Shown here: one piece after another, positions 1-11,132 of the stretch
How positions within the stretch are numbered: position 1 is the stretch's first letter
Layout of the letters: each line of letters begins with the position of its first letter
From: an uncultured Oscillospiraceae bacterium
GTDB taxonomy: Bacteria > Bacillota > Clostridia > Oscillospirales > Oscillospiraceae
Direction: 5' to 3'
NCBI GenBank assembly: GCA_947169975.1
Contig: CAMVRT010000001.1
Coordinates: 62,001-126,000 of the forward strand
DNA length: 64,000 nucleotides
The notes under the pieces: generated by a model
The model's database searches: none
Told to the model about the DNA's origin: nothing
Seen by the model: only the letters and a program-made list of their open reading frames with translations
Program-made: the position numbers and the translations under genes

Positions 1-146
1 TCATTCCGGCCGTAAGTGATGCCGTTGGCGCGGAGATACGGCTCCATGGCGTCGGCGATCTGATTCATCCAATACTCCTCGCTGCCGCTGCCGGTGATGT
101 AGGGATTGTACTCCTGTGTGGACGGGCTCAAGAAAACGCTGGGCAT
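1..146 (-). CDS. N-acetylmuramoyl-L-alanine amidase-like protein, N-terminal part only
   Basis: Only the first 48 codons lie in the window; the gene runs off the left edge. The start is the ATG at 146-144, preceded by an AAAGGGGAAT ribosome binding site. The peptide opens with MPSVFLSPSTQEYNPYITGS and continues into a helix ending near 'LRANGITYGR'. An opening of the type (K/S)VFLSPSxQ followed by an IADAMEPYL helix is typical of zinc-dependent Amidase_3 cell-wall hydrolases of gut Clostridia, which cut the bond between muramic acid and the stem peptide. No catalytic residue is inside the window, so the assignment rests on the opening strand and helix. No signal peptide is present, as in several family members. 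Confidence 0.6.
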   Translation of the reverse strand, partial: MPSVFLSPSTQEYNPYITGSGSEEYWMNQIADAMEPYLRANGITYGRN

Positions 147-250
147 GGCGATTCCCCTTTCACAGTTCTTTTTTCTCCCCATTCTATGGTAATTCCGCGC
201 AGGGTGTGATAAAATAATGTTTTAGAGCGTAAAGAAAGGCGGGATCTGCC

Positions 251-1477
251 ATGAAAGCACAGAGGCCCTATGAACAAGTCACCGTTACACCGAAGGGCGA
301 AGCCGCCCTTACCGGCGGTCATCCCTGGGTATATGACGGCGAGGTCACCGGCGTGGGCAACCCCACCGACGGCGATCTGGTGGACGTCATCGGTCCCAAG
401 GGTGCGTATCTGGGCACCGGTTTTTACAATTCACATTCCCGCATCCGGGTGCGTCTGCTGTCCCGCAACGCCAACGACCGGTTTGACGAAGCCTTCTGGC
501 GGCGGCGTATCCAGTACGCCTGGAGCTACCGCAAGACGGTCATGGGGGAGACTGACAGTCACTGCTGCCGCCTCATCTTCGGCGAGGCGGATCAGTTCCC
601 CGGTCTGACGGTGGACCGGTTCGAGTCCGTGCTGGTGGCCCAGGTGCTCTCCCTCGGCATGGAACGGATCAAGGGCATGCTGTTCCGCCTGCTGACGGAG
701 GTCCTCCGCGCCGACGGCCAGGAAATCGCCGGCGTCTACGAGCGCAACGACGTGACCATCCGCGAGCTGGAGGGCATGGAGCAGGTCAAGGGGTGGTACC
801 CCCTCCCCGGGGATGATGTGCCGGAGCTTACATCGGTTGACATAACAGAGAACAGCATCCGTTACACCGTGGACTTCATCAACGGACAGAAGACCGGTTT
901 CTTTCTGGATCAGAAGTACAACCGGCAGGCTGTGGCCAAGCTGGCGGCAGGCCGCACGGTGCTGGACTGCTTCACCCACACCGGTTCCTTCGCCCTGAAC
1001 GCCGCCAAGGGCGGGGCGAAGCACGTCACCGCCGTGGACGTCAGTGAGTATGCCGTGGAATGCGCCCGGGAAAACGCCCGCCGCAACGGATTGGATGGCG
1101 TAATGGACTGTCTGTGCGCCAACGTGTTTGACTTGCTGCCCCGGCTTGCCGAGCAGCCGCCCCGCTATGACTTCATCATCCTGGATCCCCCGGCTTTTAC
1201 CAAGAGCCGAAAAACAACGGCCAACGCCATGACCGGGTACAAGGAGATCAACTACCGGGCCATGAAGCTGCTGCCTCGGGGCGGGTATCTGGCTACCTGC
1301 TCGTGCAGCCATTTCGCCACGGAGGAGCTGTTTGTCAGGATGCTTCGCAGCGCCGCCCGGGACGCCGGTGTCCAGCTCCGCCAGATCGAAGCCAGGCAGC
1401 AGTGCGCGGATCACCCCATCCTCTGGGGTGTGGAGGAGACCAGTTATCTGAAGTTCTACCTCTTCCAAGTCATCTGA
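251..1477 (+). CDS. RlmI-type 23S rRNA (cytosine-C5) methyltransferase
   Basis: 408-residue SAM-dependent methyltransferase of the RlmI/YwbD family, which methylates C5 of a cytosine in 23S rRNA (C1962 in E. coli). An N-terminal PUA-like RNA-binding domain (about residues 1-75) is followed by a central domain and a Rossmann methyltransferase domain. Visible motifs are 'INGQKTGFFLDQKYNR', the SAM loop 'VLDCFTHTGSFALNAA', the acidic ribose-binding strand 'VTAVDVS', the catalytic 'ILDPPAF' and the cysteine-bearing 'LATCSCSHF'. The start follows an AAAGAAAGGCGGG ribosome binding site. The gene stands alone. Family assignment is firm; the exact target base is inferred. Confidence 0.9.
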   Translation: MKAQRPYEQVTVTPKGEAALTGGHPWVYDGEVTGVGNPTDGDLVDVIGPKGAYLGTGFYNSHSRIRVRLLSRNANDRFDEAFWRRRIQYAWSYRKTVMGETDSHCCRLIFGEADQFPGLTVDRFESVLVAQVLSLGMERIKGMLFRLLTEVLRADGQEIAGVYERNDVTIRELEGMEQVKGWYPLPGDDVPELTSVDITENSIRYTVDFINGQKTGFFLDQKYNRQAVAKLAAGRTVLDCFTHTGSFALNAAKGGAKHVTAVDVSEYAVECARENARRNGLDGVMDCLCANVFDLLPRLAEQPPRYDFIILDPPAFTKSRKTTANAMTGYKEINYRAMKLLPRGGYLATCSCSHFATEELFVRMLRSAARDAGVQLRQIEARQQCADHPILWGVEETSYLKFYLFQVI

Positions 1478-1597
1478 CCTGTTACCTTTGTTATTGGCTT
1501 GTCACCAAGTCTTTACGATTTTTTGTTCAGCTGCGGCTATACTGTTTTGCGCCCGGGAAGGGATGCAGCTCATTTTCAGTAAAGGAAGGAACATATT

Positions 1598-2842
1598 ATG
1601 AAAAAAGGATTCAAAATCACCGCCGTTGTGCTGGCGCTGGTTCTTCTGGCCGGCACGCTGGCTTTTTCCATCGTCACCATGCTGGGTGTGCGTGCCATGG
1701 CCCAGGAGCAGGGGCGCACCACGGCGCGGCTGGCGAAGCTGGAGCAGTGGAACCCCTACGATCCGGACGATCCGGGCTACGGGGACTCCGACACCTCGGA
1801 GGATGATGTGATCATTGCCGGCGAGTACACGATCCGCTCCACCGCCGCCATCTCCGACGCCTATCTCTCCGGTGACAGCTCCGCCCTGAGCGCCAAGGAC
1901 AGGGAAACGCTGACCATGGCCTCGGACATTCTGGATGAGATCATCACCGACGGCATGACGGACTATGAGAAGGAACTGGCCGTTTACGAGTGGATGGTGA
2001 CCAACCTGGCCCATGACTCCGGCGCCCTGATCATCATTCCCGAGACGGGCGAGGACAGCGATAACCCCTATGGCGTGCTGAAATACCACAACGCCGTTTG
2101 CGTGGGCTACGCCACCACCTTCCGCCTGTTCATGCAGATGCTGGAGATCCCCTGCAAGGTGGTGCACAACGATGATTTGTTCCACTCCTGGGATCTGGTG
2201 CAGTTGGACGGCCACTGGTACCACGTGGATGTCTACGCCGATGTGGGCGAGACCGGCCACGCAGCCCTGAACCTGCCCGACGAAGTGCGCATGCAGCAGC
2301 AGAGCTGGGACACTGACTACTTCCCTGCCGCCGACTCGCTGGAGTACAACTACTGCTGGCAAAACCGCCGCACCGTGGATGATGTCTATTCCATTCCCGC
2401 GGCGGTGCGTCAGGCCATGGACGAGGGCGTGGACGGCTTTGCTCTGGCCTTTCCCGACGGGATCAGTGATTCCGACGCCATGCTGGCCCAGCAGATGCTC
2501 TACGCCCTGGACAATGCCCTGATGAACAACTACACCGAGGGCATGCCCACCGCCATCCGGGAGCAGAACTGGACGACGGACGACGACGGAAACTACTGCG
2601 TGCTGATCTCCTTCAATTACAACTCCGATGACCCCTATTATCCCGAGCCGGCGGATCCGGAGGCCGTGGAGAAGGCCGAGGAGGCACTGCAGGATGCATT
2701 CGGCGATCTGTTCGACGTGCCCATGGAGTACGAATACGACGAGCCCCCCTATGATCGCGACGATTACGAATTCGACTACGGCGATGAATACGGCAATATG
2801 ATCGATGACGGTGTCATCACCTGGGGGGTGCCCAGAGGATGA
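1598..2842 (+). CDS. Secreted or membrane-anchored transglutaminase-like protein
   Basis: 414 residues. An N-terminal signal anchor (about residues 5-30) is followed by a transglutaminase-like core with an apparent catalytic triad Cys168 ('AVCVGYA'), His196 ('FHSWDLV') and Asp211 ('WYHVDVYAD'). Bacterial members act on extracytoplasmic proteins or peptidoglycan peptides as proteases or amidases; the substrate cannot be read from sequence. The C-terminal third is very acidic and rich in Asp, Glu and Tyr, with no recognisable domain. The start has an AAAGGAAGGAAC ribosome binding site. Its stop overlaps the start of the next gene (ATGA), so the two are translationally coupled and probably act together at the cell surface. 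Confidence 0.8.
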   Translation: MKKGFKITAVVLALVLLAGTLAFSIVTMLGVRAMAQEQGRTTARLAKLEQWNPYDPDDPGYGDSDTSEDDVIIAGEYTIRSTAAISDAYLSGDSSALSAKDRETLTMASDILDEIITDGMTDYEKELAVYEWMVTNLAHDSGALIIIPETGEDSDNPYGVLKYHNAVCVGYATTFRLFMQMLEIPCKVVHNDDLFHSWDLVQLDGHWYHVDVYADVGETGHAALNLPDEVRMQQQSWDTDYFPAADSLEYNYCWQNRRTVDDVYSIPAAVRQAMDEGVDGFALAFPDGISDSDAMLAQQMLYALDNALMNNYTEGMPTAIREQNWTTDDDGNYCVLISFNYNSDDPYYPEPADPEAVEKAEEALQDAFGDLFDVPMEYEYDEPPYDRDDYEFDYGDEYGNMIDDGVITWGVPRG

Positions 2843-3366
2843 AAAGACGTATCACTGCCGCTGTGCTGACCGTTTTGTCCATCCTGCCCCTGTTCGGCTG
2901 CGGCGGCAATGCCCGTCCGTCGGAACCGGATCCCCGCCAGACGGGAACCGAGCCCGTTCAGACGGTGTCTGTGGATGAGCTGCGGGAGGATATGCTGGCC
3001 GCCGCTCCCTCTCTGCCGGAGATGAAGACCGTCAGCAACGGGGATGAAAAGGCCGAGGCGCTGTTCTCCTATCTCAGCGACCTGGACTACGACAAGGTCG
3101 AGCACTTTTTCCTCGTCTACTCCGCCACAGGGCTGGCGGATGAGATCGCCGTGATTGCGGTGAAGGATCCCGCCGATGCGGCGGAGGCCAAGGCCTCTCT
3201 GGAGCGCCATCTGTCCAACCGCAAGCAGATGTACGCCCAGTATCAGCCCGATCAGGTGCCCCGCGTGGAAAATGCGGAGGTGTTCACAAAGGATCAGTAT
3301 GTGGTGCTGATCGTCTGTGACGATGCCGCAGCGGTGAAGGCCGCCTTTATCAGGGACGTTGAATAA
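2839..3366 (+). CDS. DUF4358-type lipoprotein
   Basis: 175 residues with a lipoprotein signal peptide ending in the lipobox 'LFGC' (Cys near residue 21), so it is anchored to the outer face of the membrane. The rest resembles the DUF4358 family of clostridial lipoproteins: a short linker rich in Pro and Glu, then an alpha/beta domain with 'EIAVIAVKD' and a C-terminal 'YVVLIVCDD' strand. No catalytic residues are apparent and the function is unknown. It overlaps the upstream transglutaminase-like gene by 4 nt and is followed directly by a strong hairpin at 3368. Confidence 0.75.
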   Translation: MKRRITAAVLTVLSILPLFGCGGNARPSEPDPRQTGTEPVQTVSVDELREDMLAAAPSLPEMKTVSNGDEKAEALFSYLSDLDYDKVEHFFLVYSATGLADEIAVIAVKDPADAAEAKASLERHLSNRKQMYAQYQPDQVPRVENAEVFTKDQYVVLIVCDDAAAVKAAFIRDVE

Positions 3367-3367
3367 T

Positions 3368-3645
3368 AAAACGCCGTGGAACGCAGCGCGTTCCACGGCG
3401 TTTTGAGACTGTCAAAAAACGGCAATGCCGTTTTTTGACAAAAGGCTTGCAGCCTACTGCGCGCACTCATTGTCCGCCAATGGCGGACAATTCGCACACT
3501 TCGTAGTCTGAAAGGTGTATTTTGCCACGTACACGCCGCGGCAAAATACGATTAAATATCTTCGCGCCGTGCGCGGCGCGAACTCTGCGAGGCTTTTTTG
3601 ACAAGCTGAAAACGCCGTGAAACGCAGCGCGTTCCACGGCGTTTT
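3368..3645. repeat. Cassette of nested palindromes bracketed by twin hairpins
   Basis: The space between two convergent genes is filled with inverted repeats. A 17-bp stem with a 3-nt loop (3368-3404) is repeated at 3609-3645 with one base change. Between them are palindromes at 3410-3440 (TGTCAAAAAACGGCA arm), 3469-3491 (ATTGTCCGCCA arm), 3517-3549 (GTATTTTGCC arm) and 3561-3582 (TTCGCGCCG arm). A second TTTTTTGACA lies at 3594-3603, so the inner part of about 195 bp also has near-matching inverted ends. The outer hairpins can serve as terminators for the genes on each side. It looks like a small non-autonomous repeat element; no transposase is present. Confidence 0.75.
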
Positions 3646-3655
3646 CCATAGCGGA

Positions 3656-5428
3656 TCATCCGGTAGCCAGCGTGGGATCTGTAGGCACCGGGATAGCTAC
3701 CTCCAAGGTGGAGATGGGCTGGTACAGTGTGTCGGCGGTGGGGGAATACTTGATGCGCACCTGGTCGCCCACATTCAGCAGCACCAGATTTGGCACGTTG
3801 GCGGCAGAGCCGTTGAACCAGCCGTCAAAGCTGTCCAGCTTCACATAGTACCAGGTGTTGCCGTCCATGACGGCGGAGCGGATCTCCGTCACCACGCCGG
3901 TGACCGTCTCCGTGGCCTCGACAGGTCTGACCGCCGGATCGTCGGGATCGATCAGATGGTTGTTCTCCAGCATCTTCCGGTAGTTGGCCTGGCAGTCGGC
4001 CACGGTACCGCCGGTTGCCACGATCTGGTACTGGCTGACGTTGACCATGGCGTACATCTTCACCAGACCCGCGGCGTCCTTCAGGGCCATGAAATAGGTG
4101 GGCTGGTCGGCGATATTCAGCAGCAGCGGGAAGGTGGCCACATATTCCATCTGCTGCACCTGGCCCTGGGCGCTCTCCATAGAGGAGAATTCCTCGGCGC
4201 CGGCGCAGATGTAGAACCGCGTCTCCTTGGTGCGCTGGTTGGACAGGATGAAGCCCACGTTGGACTCATCGCTGACCACAGAGGTGATGCCGGTATACAT
4301 ATACACGTCGTCCCCCACGGCAAGGTAGTTGTAGCCGTCGGTGGTGACGGTCACGTCCCGCTGTCCGAACAGGGAGTTGAAAAAGCCGTTGACGTATTTG
4401 CCGTGGTAATCGTACTGCTGCAGGATCAGGTCGGCGGTATAGACGTGATCCACCCACTGCGGCACGTCCTTCACGTCGTAATAGGTGCACTGGCCGGTAA
4501 CAGCGTTCACCAGCACGGCGCCCACGATGTCCTCGCCGCCGAAGAGGCCGATGGTCTTGTCGATCCGCGGGCAGACCCAGTAGGGGTTGCCCTGCTCGTC
4601 GATCTCAAAGGCCGGCGTGTCGAACATATAGGTGGGATAGTGGAACCGCAGGTGGCGGTTGAGGTTGCGGCTGAAGTGCTCGGCGGTGGTATAGCGAATG
4701 CCCTGATCGAGCCGCACCACCTCCACATTCTGGGTCACCATGTCGATGATGAGGTAGGCGGGCAAACCGTTTCCGCGGTTGTTGAACCACTTGATGATGT
4801 CGCCATAGCGCAGGGGTGTGACGCGGACCGGCCGGCCGCGGAAGTTGATCTGGGTATAGTCGTCGGCCACCTCGAACTGGGACACCATGTCGGACAGCTC
4901 GCCCAGCTTGCGGTTGCCCAGCTTGCGGGCGCTGTCGGCGTCCAGCATGGGGATCTGGTCAAAGGAGATCTCCTTGACCTCCGCGGCGAAATCGCCGCTC
5001 TCCACCTTCAGCAACTCCCGGTAGTCGCCGGCCCGGAACAGCTGCCAGCCCACAAGACCGCCGACAATGGCGATGAGCACCAGCCCAGCGCTGATGAACA
5101 GCGGGATCCGGCAGCGTTTTTTCACATAGGTGAAATAACCCTCCCCCTGTCCGGCTGCGCCGGCGGTCAGCATAGCCGTGAAGCTGTACACGATGCACAG
5201 CAGGATCACAAACACATAGAAGCTGCCGGACTTCAGATTGATGACAGGCAGCGCCAGATAGTAGTAGACCGCGGCAAATACCAGCGTCACCGCCAGATTG
5301 ACGGCAATCCGCGCACCGGGTGATTTGATGGGTTTGCGCTCCTTTTTGGCGCGGCTGACATTGCGGGCGGTAAAGGGACTCTTTTTGGCGAAGCCCTCAA
5401 AGCCGGGATCGTTCCAGTTGACGTTCAT
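3656..5428 (-). CDS. Conserved membrane protein with large extracytoplasmic domain, function unknown
   Basis: 590 residues from the ATG at 5428 (ribosome binding site GGAGAGGAC). A basic cytoplasmic N-terminus is followed by three membrane segments (about residues 35-57, 63-84 and 104-127) and an extracytoplasmic domain of roughly 460 residues. That part contains repeated beta strands, the motif 'NPYWVCPRIDKTIGLFGG' and a C-terminal OB-like stretch ending with 'VGDQVRIKYSP'. I do not recognise a named family; similar proteins occur in Oscillospiraceae. An upstream ATG at 5476 was rejected because the -10 box overlaps that stretch. It stands alone between the palindrome cassette and clpC. Confidence 0.7.
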   Translation of the reverse strand: MNVNWNDPGFEGFAKKSPFTARNVSRAKKERKPIKSPGARIAVNLAVTLVFAAVYYYLALPVINLKSGSFYVFVILLCIVYSFTAMLTAGAAGQGEGYFTYVKKRCRIPLFISAGLVLIAIVGGLVGWQLFRAGDYRELLKVESGDFAAEVKEISFDQIPMLDADSARKLGNRKLGELSDMVSQFEVADDYTQINFRGRPVRVTPLRYGDIIKWFNNRGNGLPAYLIIDMVTQNVEVVRLDQGIRYTTAEHFSRNLNRHLRFHYPTYMFDTPAFEIDEQGNPYWVCPRIDKTIGLFGGEDIVGAVLVNAVTGQCTYYDVKDVPQWVDHVYTADLILQQYDYHGKYVNGFFNSLFGQRDVTVTTDGYNYLAVGDDVYMYTGITSVVSDESNVGFILSNQRTKETRFYICAGAEEFSSMESAQGQVQQMEYVATFPLLLNIADQPTYFMALKDAAGLVKMYAMVNVSQYQIVATGGTVADCQANYRKMLENNHLIDPDDPAVRPVEATETVTGVVTEIRSAVMDGNTWYYVKLDSFDGWFNGSAANVPNLVLLNVGDQVRIKYSPTADTLYQPISTLEVAIPVPTDPTLATG

Positions 5429-5456
5429 AGGTCCTCTCCTTTCGCGGATTTGCAGT

Positions 5457-5462
5457 ATTATA
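5457..5462 (-). promoter_or_regulatory. Extended -10 promoter of the membrane protein gene
   Basis: TATAAT preceded by TGG on the minus strand (extended -10), with a weak TTTTCA at -35 spaced by 17 bp. It lies about 30 nt upstream of the chosen ATG. Confidence 0.55.
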
Positions 5463-5486
5463 CCACATCGCGGCACTTTTGAAAAG

Positions 5487-5516
5487 AGAAACGGGGCGCT
5501 TGCGCGTCCCGTTTTC
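5487..5516 (-). terminator. Rho-independent terminator of the clpC operon
   Basis: Inverted repeat with AAACGGG/CCCGTTT arms and a GC-rich inner stem just after the clpC stop codon, with T residues on the transcribed side. Confidence 0.6.
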
Positions 5517-5528
5517 CTTTTGCATCGG

Positions 5529-7976
<2,448 letters not shown>

Positions 7977-7992
7977 GATGTGTTCCCCTCCT

Positions 7993-8427
7993 TTATGCCA
8001 GCTTTTTCAGCTCATCACGGAGCCGCGCTGCCTCCTCAAAGTTTTCCGTCTCAATGGCTGTCTTCATCTGGGCCTCCAGAGCGTTGCGCTGCCGCTGACG
8101 CTGCAGCCGCTCCTGCTCCGCTCCGTCCACCAGACCGGGCTCGTCTTTCTCCGGCTCCGCCGCAGCGGTGCGGGCCTCCCGGGTCACGTCCACCGGCTCC
8201 GGGAACTCGGTGAGCAGTCTGGTGCCCAAACCGCCGAACAGCGGCTCGAACATCCGGAACGGCCGGGTGAAAAAGTCGTCGTCAAACAGGCCCATGGCGG
8301 GCATGGCCTGCTGGTAACCCAGTTGTCTGGCGCAGTCGGCGCACAGATGCTGCTCGGTCACACGGCCGTTGACATTGCTCCTATAGTAAAAGGTTGCGTC
8401 GTTCATTCCGCAGTGCTGACATTTCAT
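7993..8427 (-). CDS. mcsA: McsA-like UVR-domain protein
   Basis: 144 residues. The N-terminus carries a zinc-binding pair of CxxC motifs ('CQHCGMNDATFYY' and 'CADCARQLGY'), the middle is variable, and the C-terminus is a UVR domain ('METAI'-type helix pair ending 'FEEAARLRDELKKL'). In Bacillus, McsA activates the arginine kinase McsB and modulates CtsR and ClpC. This copy is shorter than the Bacillus protein and has one zinc-binding site instead of two. No mcsB lies in the operon, so its role is probably limited to CtsR or ClpC. It sits between ctsR and clpC with short gaps. Confidence 0.85.
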   Translation of the reverse strand: MKCQHCGMNDATFYYRSNVNGRVTEQHLCADCARQLGYQQAMPAMGLFDDDFFTRPFRMFEPLFGGLGTRLLTEFPEPVDVTREARTAAAEPEKDEPGLVDGAEQERLQRQRQRNALEAQMKTAIETENFEEAARLRDELKKLA

Positions 8428-8451
8428 AATCGTATCCTCCTTTTGCCTGAT

Positions 8452-8901
8452 TCAAACCAGATGGATCAAAATCTGCTTGGCGATGTCGGCTCTCACAGTC
8501 CCCCGGTACTGCCGGGGCACCGTGCGCAGGGCGCTGTCGCTGATGGCGCATAGCAGTGCCCGTGCACTCAGACGGTCCATCGCCTCCGACTCAACCAGGT
8601 TGGTGACGATGGCCTTGGCGCTGTTCAGATCCAGCTCATCGCCCAGGGAGTTGATGACGTGCATCAACATTGTCTGGCGATCCACTTTGACCCGGGTGAT
8701 GCGGATGTAGCCGTTGCCGCCCCGCCTGCTCTCCACGATGTAGCCCCGCTCCGGCGAGAACCGGGTGGACATCACGTAGTTGATCTGGCTGGGTACACAG
8801 CCGAACCGCGCTGCAAGGTCGCTGCGCTGCAGCTCCAGCGCCCCGCCGTGGTCCTCCAGCTCCGCCTGAATAAAGCCGGCAATCAAATCGGTGATTCCCA
8901 T
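8452..8901 (-). CDS. ctsR: Transcriptional repressor CtsR
   Basis: 149-residue repressor of class III heat-shock genes. It has the winged helix-turn-helix N-domain ('ELQRSDLAARFGCVPSQINY'), the wing glycine region 'RRGGNGYIRI' that includes the thermosensing glycine loop, and a helical C-domain used for dimerisation and ClpC/McsA contact. The start at 8901 follows AAGGGGGA. It is first in its operon, and the promoter is flanked by CtsR boxes, so it represses itself together with mcsA and clpC. Confidence 0.95.
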   Translation of the reverse strand: MGITDLIAGFIQAELEDHGGALELQRSDLAARFGCVPSQINYVMSTRFSPERGYIVESRRGGNGYIRITRVKVDRQTMLMHVINSLGDELDLNSAKAIVTNLVESEAMDRLSARALLCAISDSALRTVPRQYRGTVRADIAKQILIHLV

Positions 8902-8936
8902 GTTCCATTCCCCCTTCGGTCAAGGTCTGATTTGAC

Positions 8937-9017
8937 TTTGACTTTCTTTGATCTTTACCTGTATCATACGCCTTGTCAGGGCAAAAGTCAACAGGTGAAT
9001 TTTGACTTTCTTTGACC
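8937..9017 (-). promoter_or_regulatory. ctsR operon promoter with two CtsR operators
   Basis: On the minus strand the sigma-A promoter is TTGACT (8986-8991), 17 bp, TATGAT (8963-8968). Upstream of -35 lies a perfect CtsR box GGTCAAAGAAAGTCAAA (9001-9017). Downstream of -10 lies a second box GATCAAAGAAAGTCAAA (8937-8953) with one mismatch, followed by an extra GTCAAA half-site (8931-8936). The known consensus is a direct heptamer repeat RGTCAAA-N3-RGTCAAA. Boxes on both sides of the promoter suggest tight repression. Confidence 0.93.
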
Positions 9018-9111
9018 TTTTTGAAAACAATTTATGAACAGCGAAACGTAAGCGGATCGGTCGCCGCGTTTTCTCCTCCGGGCGGACGCAGAGGCCCGCC
9101 CGCAAACAAGC

Positions 9112-9144
9112 CACTGCCCCGCCGAATCATCCGGCGGGGCAGTG
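9112..9144 (-). terminator. Hairpin downstream of the M14 peptidase gene
   Basis: Perfect 13-bp stem (CACTGCCCCGCCG arm) with a 7-nt loop, between the end of the peptidase gene and the ctsR promoter. No clear T-run follows, so termination is inferred from its strength and position. Confidence 0.6.
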
Positions 9145-9185
9145 CATGTCAAATATGGTTCACTGTTTTGCACTCACTCTTCTGC

Positions 9186-11132
9186 TCATTCCGTCACGGT
9201 CAGAGTCACAGCGTCCGTACAGACCTCGCCCGCCGCGTTGCTGACCTTGCATCGGTATTGATAGCCGCTGCGGTAGGCCTTGGCAGCCACCGTCATTGTG
9301 GCGGCGGTAGCTCCCGTGCCGGTGCATTTGGCCCAGTTATTCGATCCTCTGACGCGGAAGTACCACTGGTAGCTCAGAGCCTCGCCGGTGGCCTTGACGG
9401 TGAACTTCACCGTGGTCCCGGCCGCCGCGCTCTGGCTCTTGGGTGGGGTGGTGATCTTGGGCGGAGTGATCACCGTCAGCGTGGCGGCGGAGGAGATGGC
9501 CTTGCCCCCGGCGTTCTCCACCACGCAGCGGTACTGGTACCTGTTCCGAGCCCCCGTGGCGGAGACGGTCAGTGTGTCGGTGTTATACCCCGTGGTCCCG
9601 GAGTTCTTCCACGTGCCCTCCGGCGTCTTGTACTGCCAGCGGTAGGTCAGGCCCTCGCCGGTGGCCGCCACCTTGAATCTGGCGGTGTCGCCGATGGCGG
9701 CGGTGACGTCGTGAGGCTGGGTGGTGATGGACAGCGGCCCGACGACATGCAGCGCGGCGGCCTCGCTGATAACGGTAAAGCCGTATGCGTCCGTGATCAC
9801 ACAGCGGTACTGAAACCCATTCCTCGCCGCCGTCGCGGCGATCTGCAGGGTATCCGTGTTATAACCCACCGATGCGGAGGTGGAATCCTCCCACGTTTTC
9901 TCACCGTTATGGCTCCACTGCCATTGATGGCGCAGGCTCTCGCCCTCGGCATTCACGGTGAAGATCGCCTTATTTCCGATGGGGGTTGTAACATCCTGCG
10001 GCTGGGTGGTGATGGACAGCGGCATGCTGCTGGATATGTCTGTCCGCAGCATGTTGACGATGCAGTTGCCGAAATACTCCTGCGTGAGCTTCATGAGTTC
10101 ACTGGAACCGGACGGGTACGGAAAATGATCCATGAAGGTGGAGATCTCGATCAGAGCGCAGGGGAAACCGAGGCTGGCCTGCCATCCGGTAAAGCTGCTC
10201 GCTCCGGGTGTGACCGCAACGGGATGCCATGCTTCTGTGAAATTCAGCTCACTCTGATAGATGTTATGAAATGCATCCATAACGTAGTGCATGGCATGAT
10301 AGGTGTTGCTGTCGGCGGCGGCAAACCCGTAACATCCGTAAGGCCGGACATAGGCATGGGGATTATCGATACTGACGTTCGTGGTGTCACGTCCGGCATA
10401 AGGATCTGTATGCAGATCGACCCACAGCGAGAGTTCTTCCTTATACCCATTGACCGTCTCATGGATCACATTGGCCTCGCCGACGTCTGTGATGTCATAT
10501 ACCACGCCGTCAACCGTCCTTTTATGGCTCGATGATATGAGCCAGTTCCACGCCTGCTGTTTCGCGTCTTCAAAGGCGTTGACCCGTCTGTCATGCTGAA
10601 GGCCCCATGGATTCCAGGAGGGGATGATGATAAACCTTACATCTCTCAGGTTTCCCAGATTGGGGTATTTGTCGCCTTCGAAATAGATCATGTTGATCAG
10701 ACGGTACAGGCCCCAGTAGCCCTCTGCCTCGTTGCCGTGGCAGCCGGAAGTAAGCAGAACCGTTTTCTCGTACCCGTTCACGGGCGTAAAGGTATACCTG
10801 TAAATGGGATATACGTCCGTGTTATCACCGTAGGGGGTGCTCGTCCACCTGCTTTCCCGCTCCACAAAAACGCCCGGAATAACCGTCGCAGACGGATCGT
10901 AGGCGTCGCCCGGCGTGTAGCCGAGGGGCAAAAAGGTGTCCCAGGTGGAAGCAATGAACTCATGATAGCCCAGATGATCTTCGCCTACCGGAATGGGGTC
11001 AGGGGTTTCTGTCATCCTGAATATCTGGCCGACATCCCCATTGCTTTCAGTTTCTACAGTGTTGGGCAGGGCGGCGGGCGCGATGGTCATCCACAGGAGC
11101 AGCGCCCGCACCAATGATGTGATGCGTTTCAT
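9186..11132 (-). CDS. Secreted M14-type metallocarboxypeptidase-like protein with three Ig-like domains
   Basis: 648 residues from the ATG at 11132 (ribosome binding site AAAAGGAGAT). A signal peptide (to about residue 20) is followed by a zinc peptidase domain: 'SGCHGNEAEGYWG' gives the His and Glu zinc ligands, 'LWVDLHTDPYAG' the second His, and 'FPCALIEIST' a candidate catalytic Glu. The C-terminal half has three Ig-like repeats of about 85 residues, starting 'ITTQPQDVTTPIG', 'ITTQPHDVTAAIG' and 'ITTPPKSQSAAAG', each with a 'YQYRCVV' type Cys strand. It probably trims peptides or cross-linked wall or host peptides outside the cell; the substrate is not known. It stands alone. Confidence 0.8.
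   Translation of the reverse strand: MKRITSLVRALLLWMTIAPAALPNTVETESNGDVGQIFRMTETPDPIPVGEDHLGYHEFIASTWDTFLPLGYTPGDAYDPSATVIPGVFVERESRWTSTPYGDNTDVYPIYRYTFTPVNGYEKTVLLTSGCHGNEAEGYWGLYRLINMIYFEGDKYPNLGNLRDVRFIIIPSWNPWGLQHDRRVNAFEDAKQQAWNWLISSSHKRTVDGVVYDITDVGEANVIHETVNGYKEELSLWVDLHTDPYAGRDTTNVSIDNPHAYVRPYGCYGFAAADSNTYHAMHYVMDAFHNIYQSELNFTEAWHPVAVTPGASSFTGWQASLGFPCALIEISTFMDHFPYPSGSSELMKLTQEYFGNCIVNMLRTDISSSMPLSITTQPQDVTTPIGNKAIFTVNAEGESLRHQWQWSHNGEKTWEDSTSASVGYNTDTLQIAATAARNGFQYRCVITDAYGFTVISEAAALHVVGPLSITTQPHDVTAAIGDTARFKVAATGEGLTYRWQYKTPEGTWKNSGTTGYNTDTLTVSATGARNRYQYRCVVENAGGKAISSAATLTVITPPKITTPPKSQSAAAGTTVKFTVKATGEALSYQWYFRVRGSNNWAKCTGTGATAATMTVAAKAYRSGYQYRCKVSNAAGEVCTDAVTLTVTE

Noticed and set aside
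3617-5323. 568-codon open frame on the plus strand opposite the membrane protein gene
   Set aside because: The minus-strand frame has a promoter, ribosome binding site and membrane segments; the plus frame begins inside a palindrome and has antisense composition.
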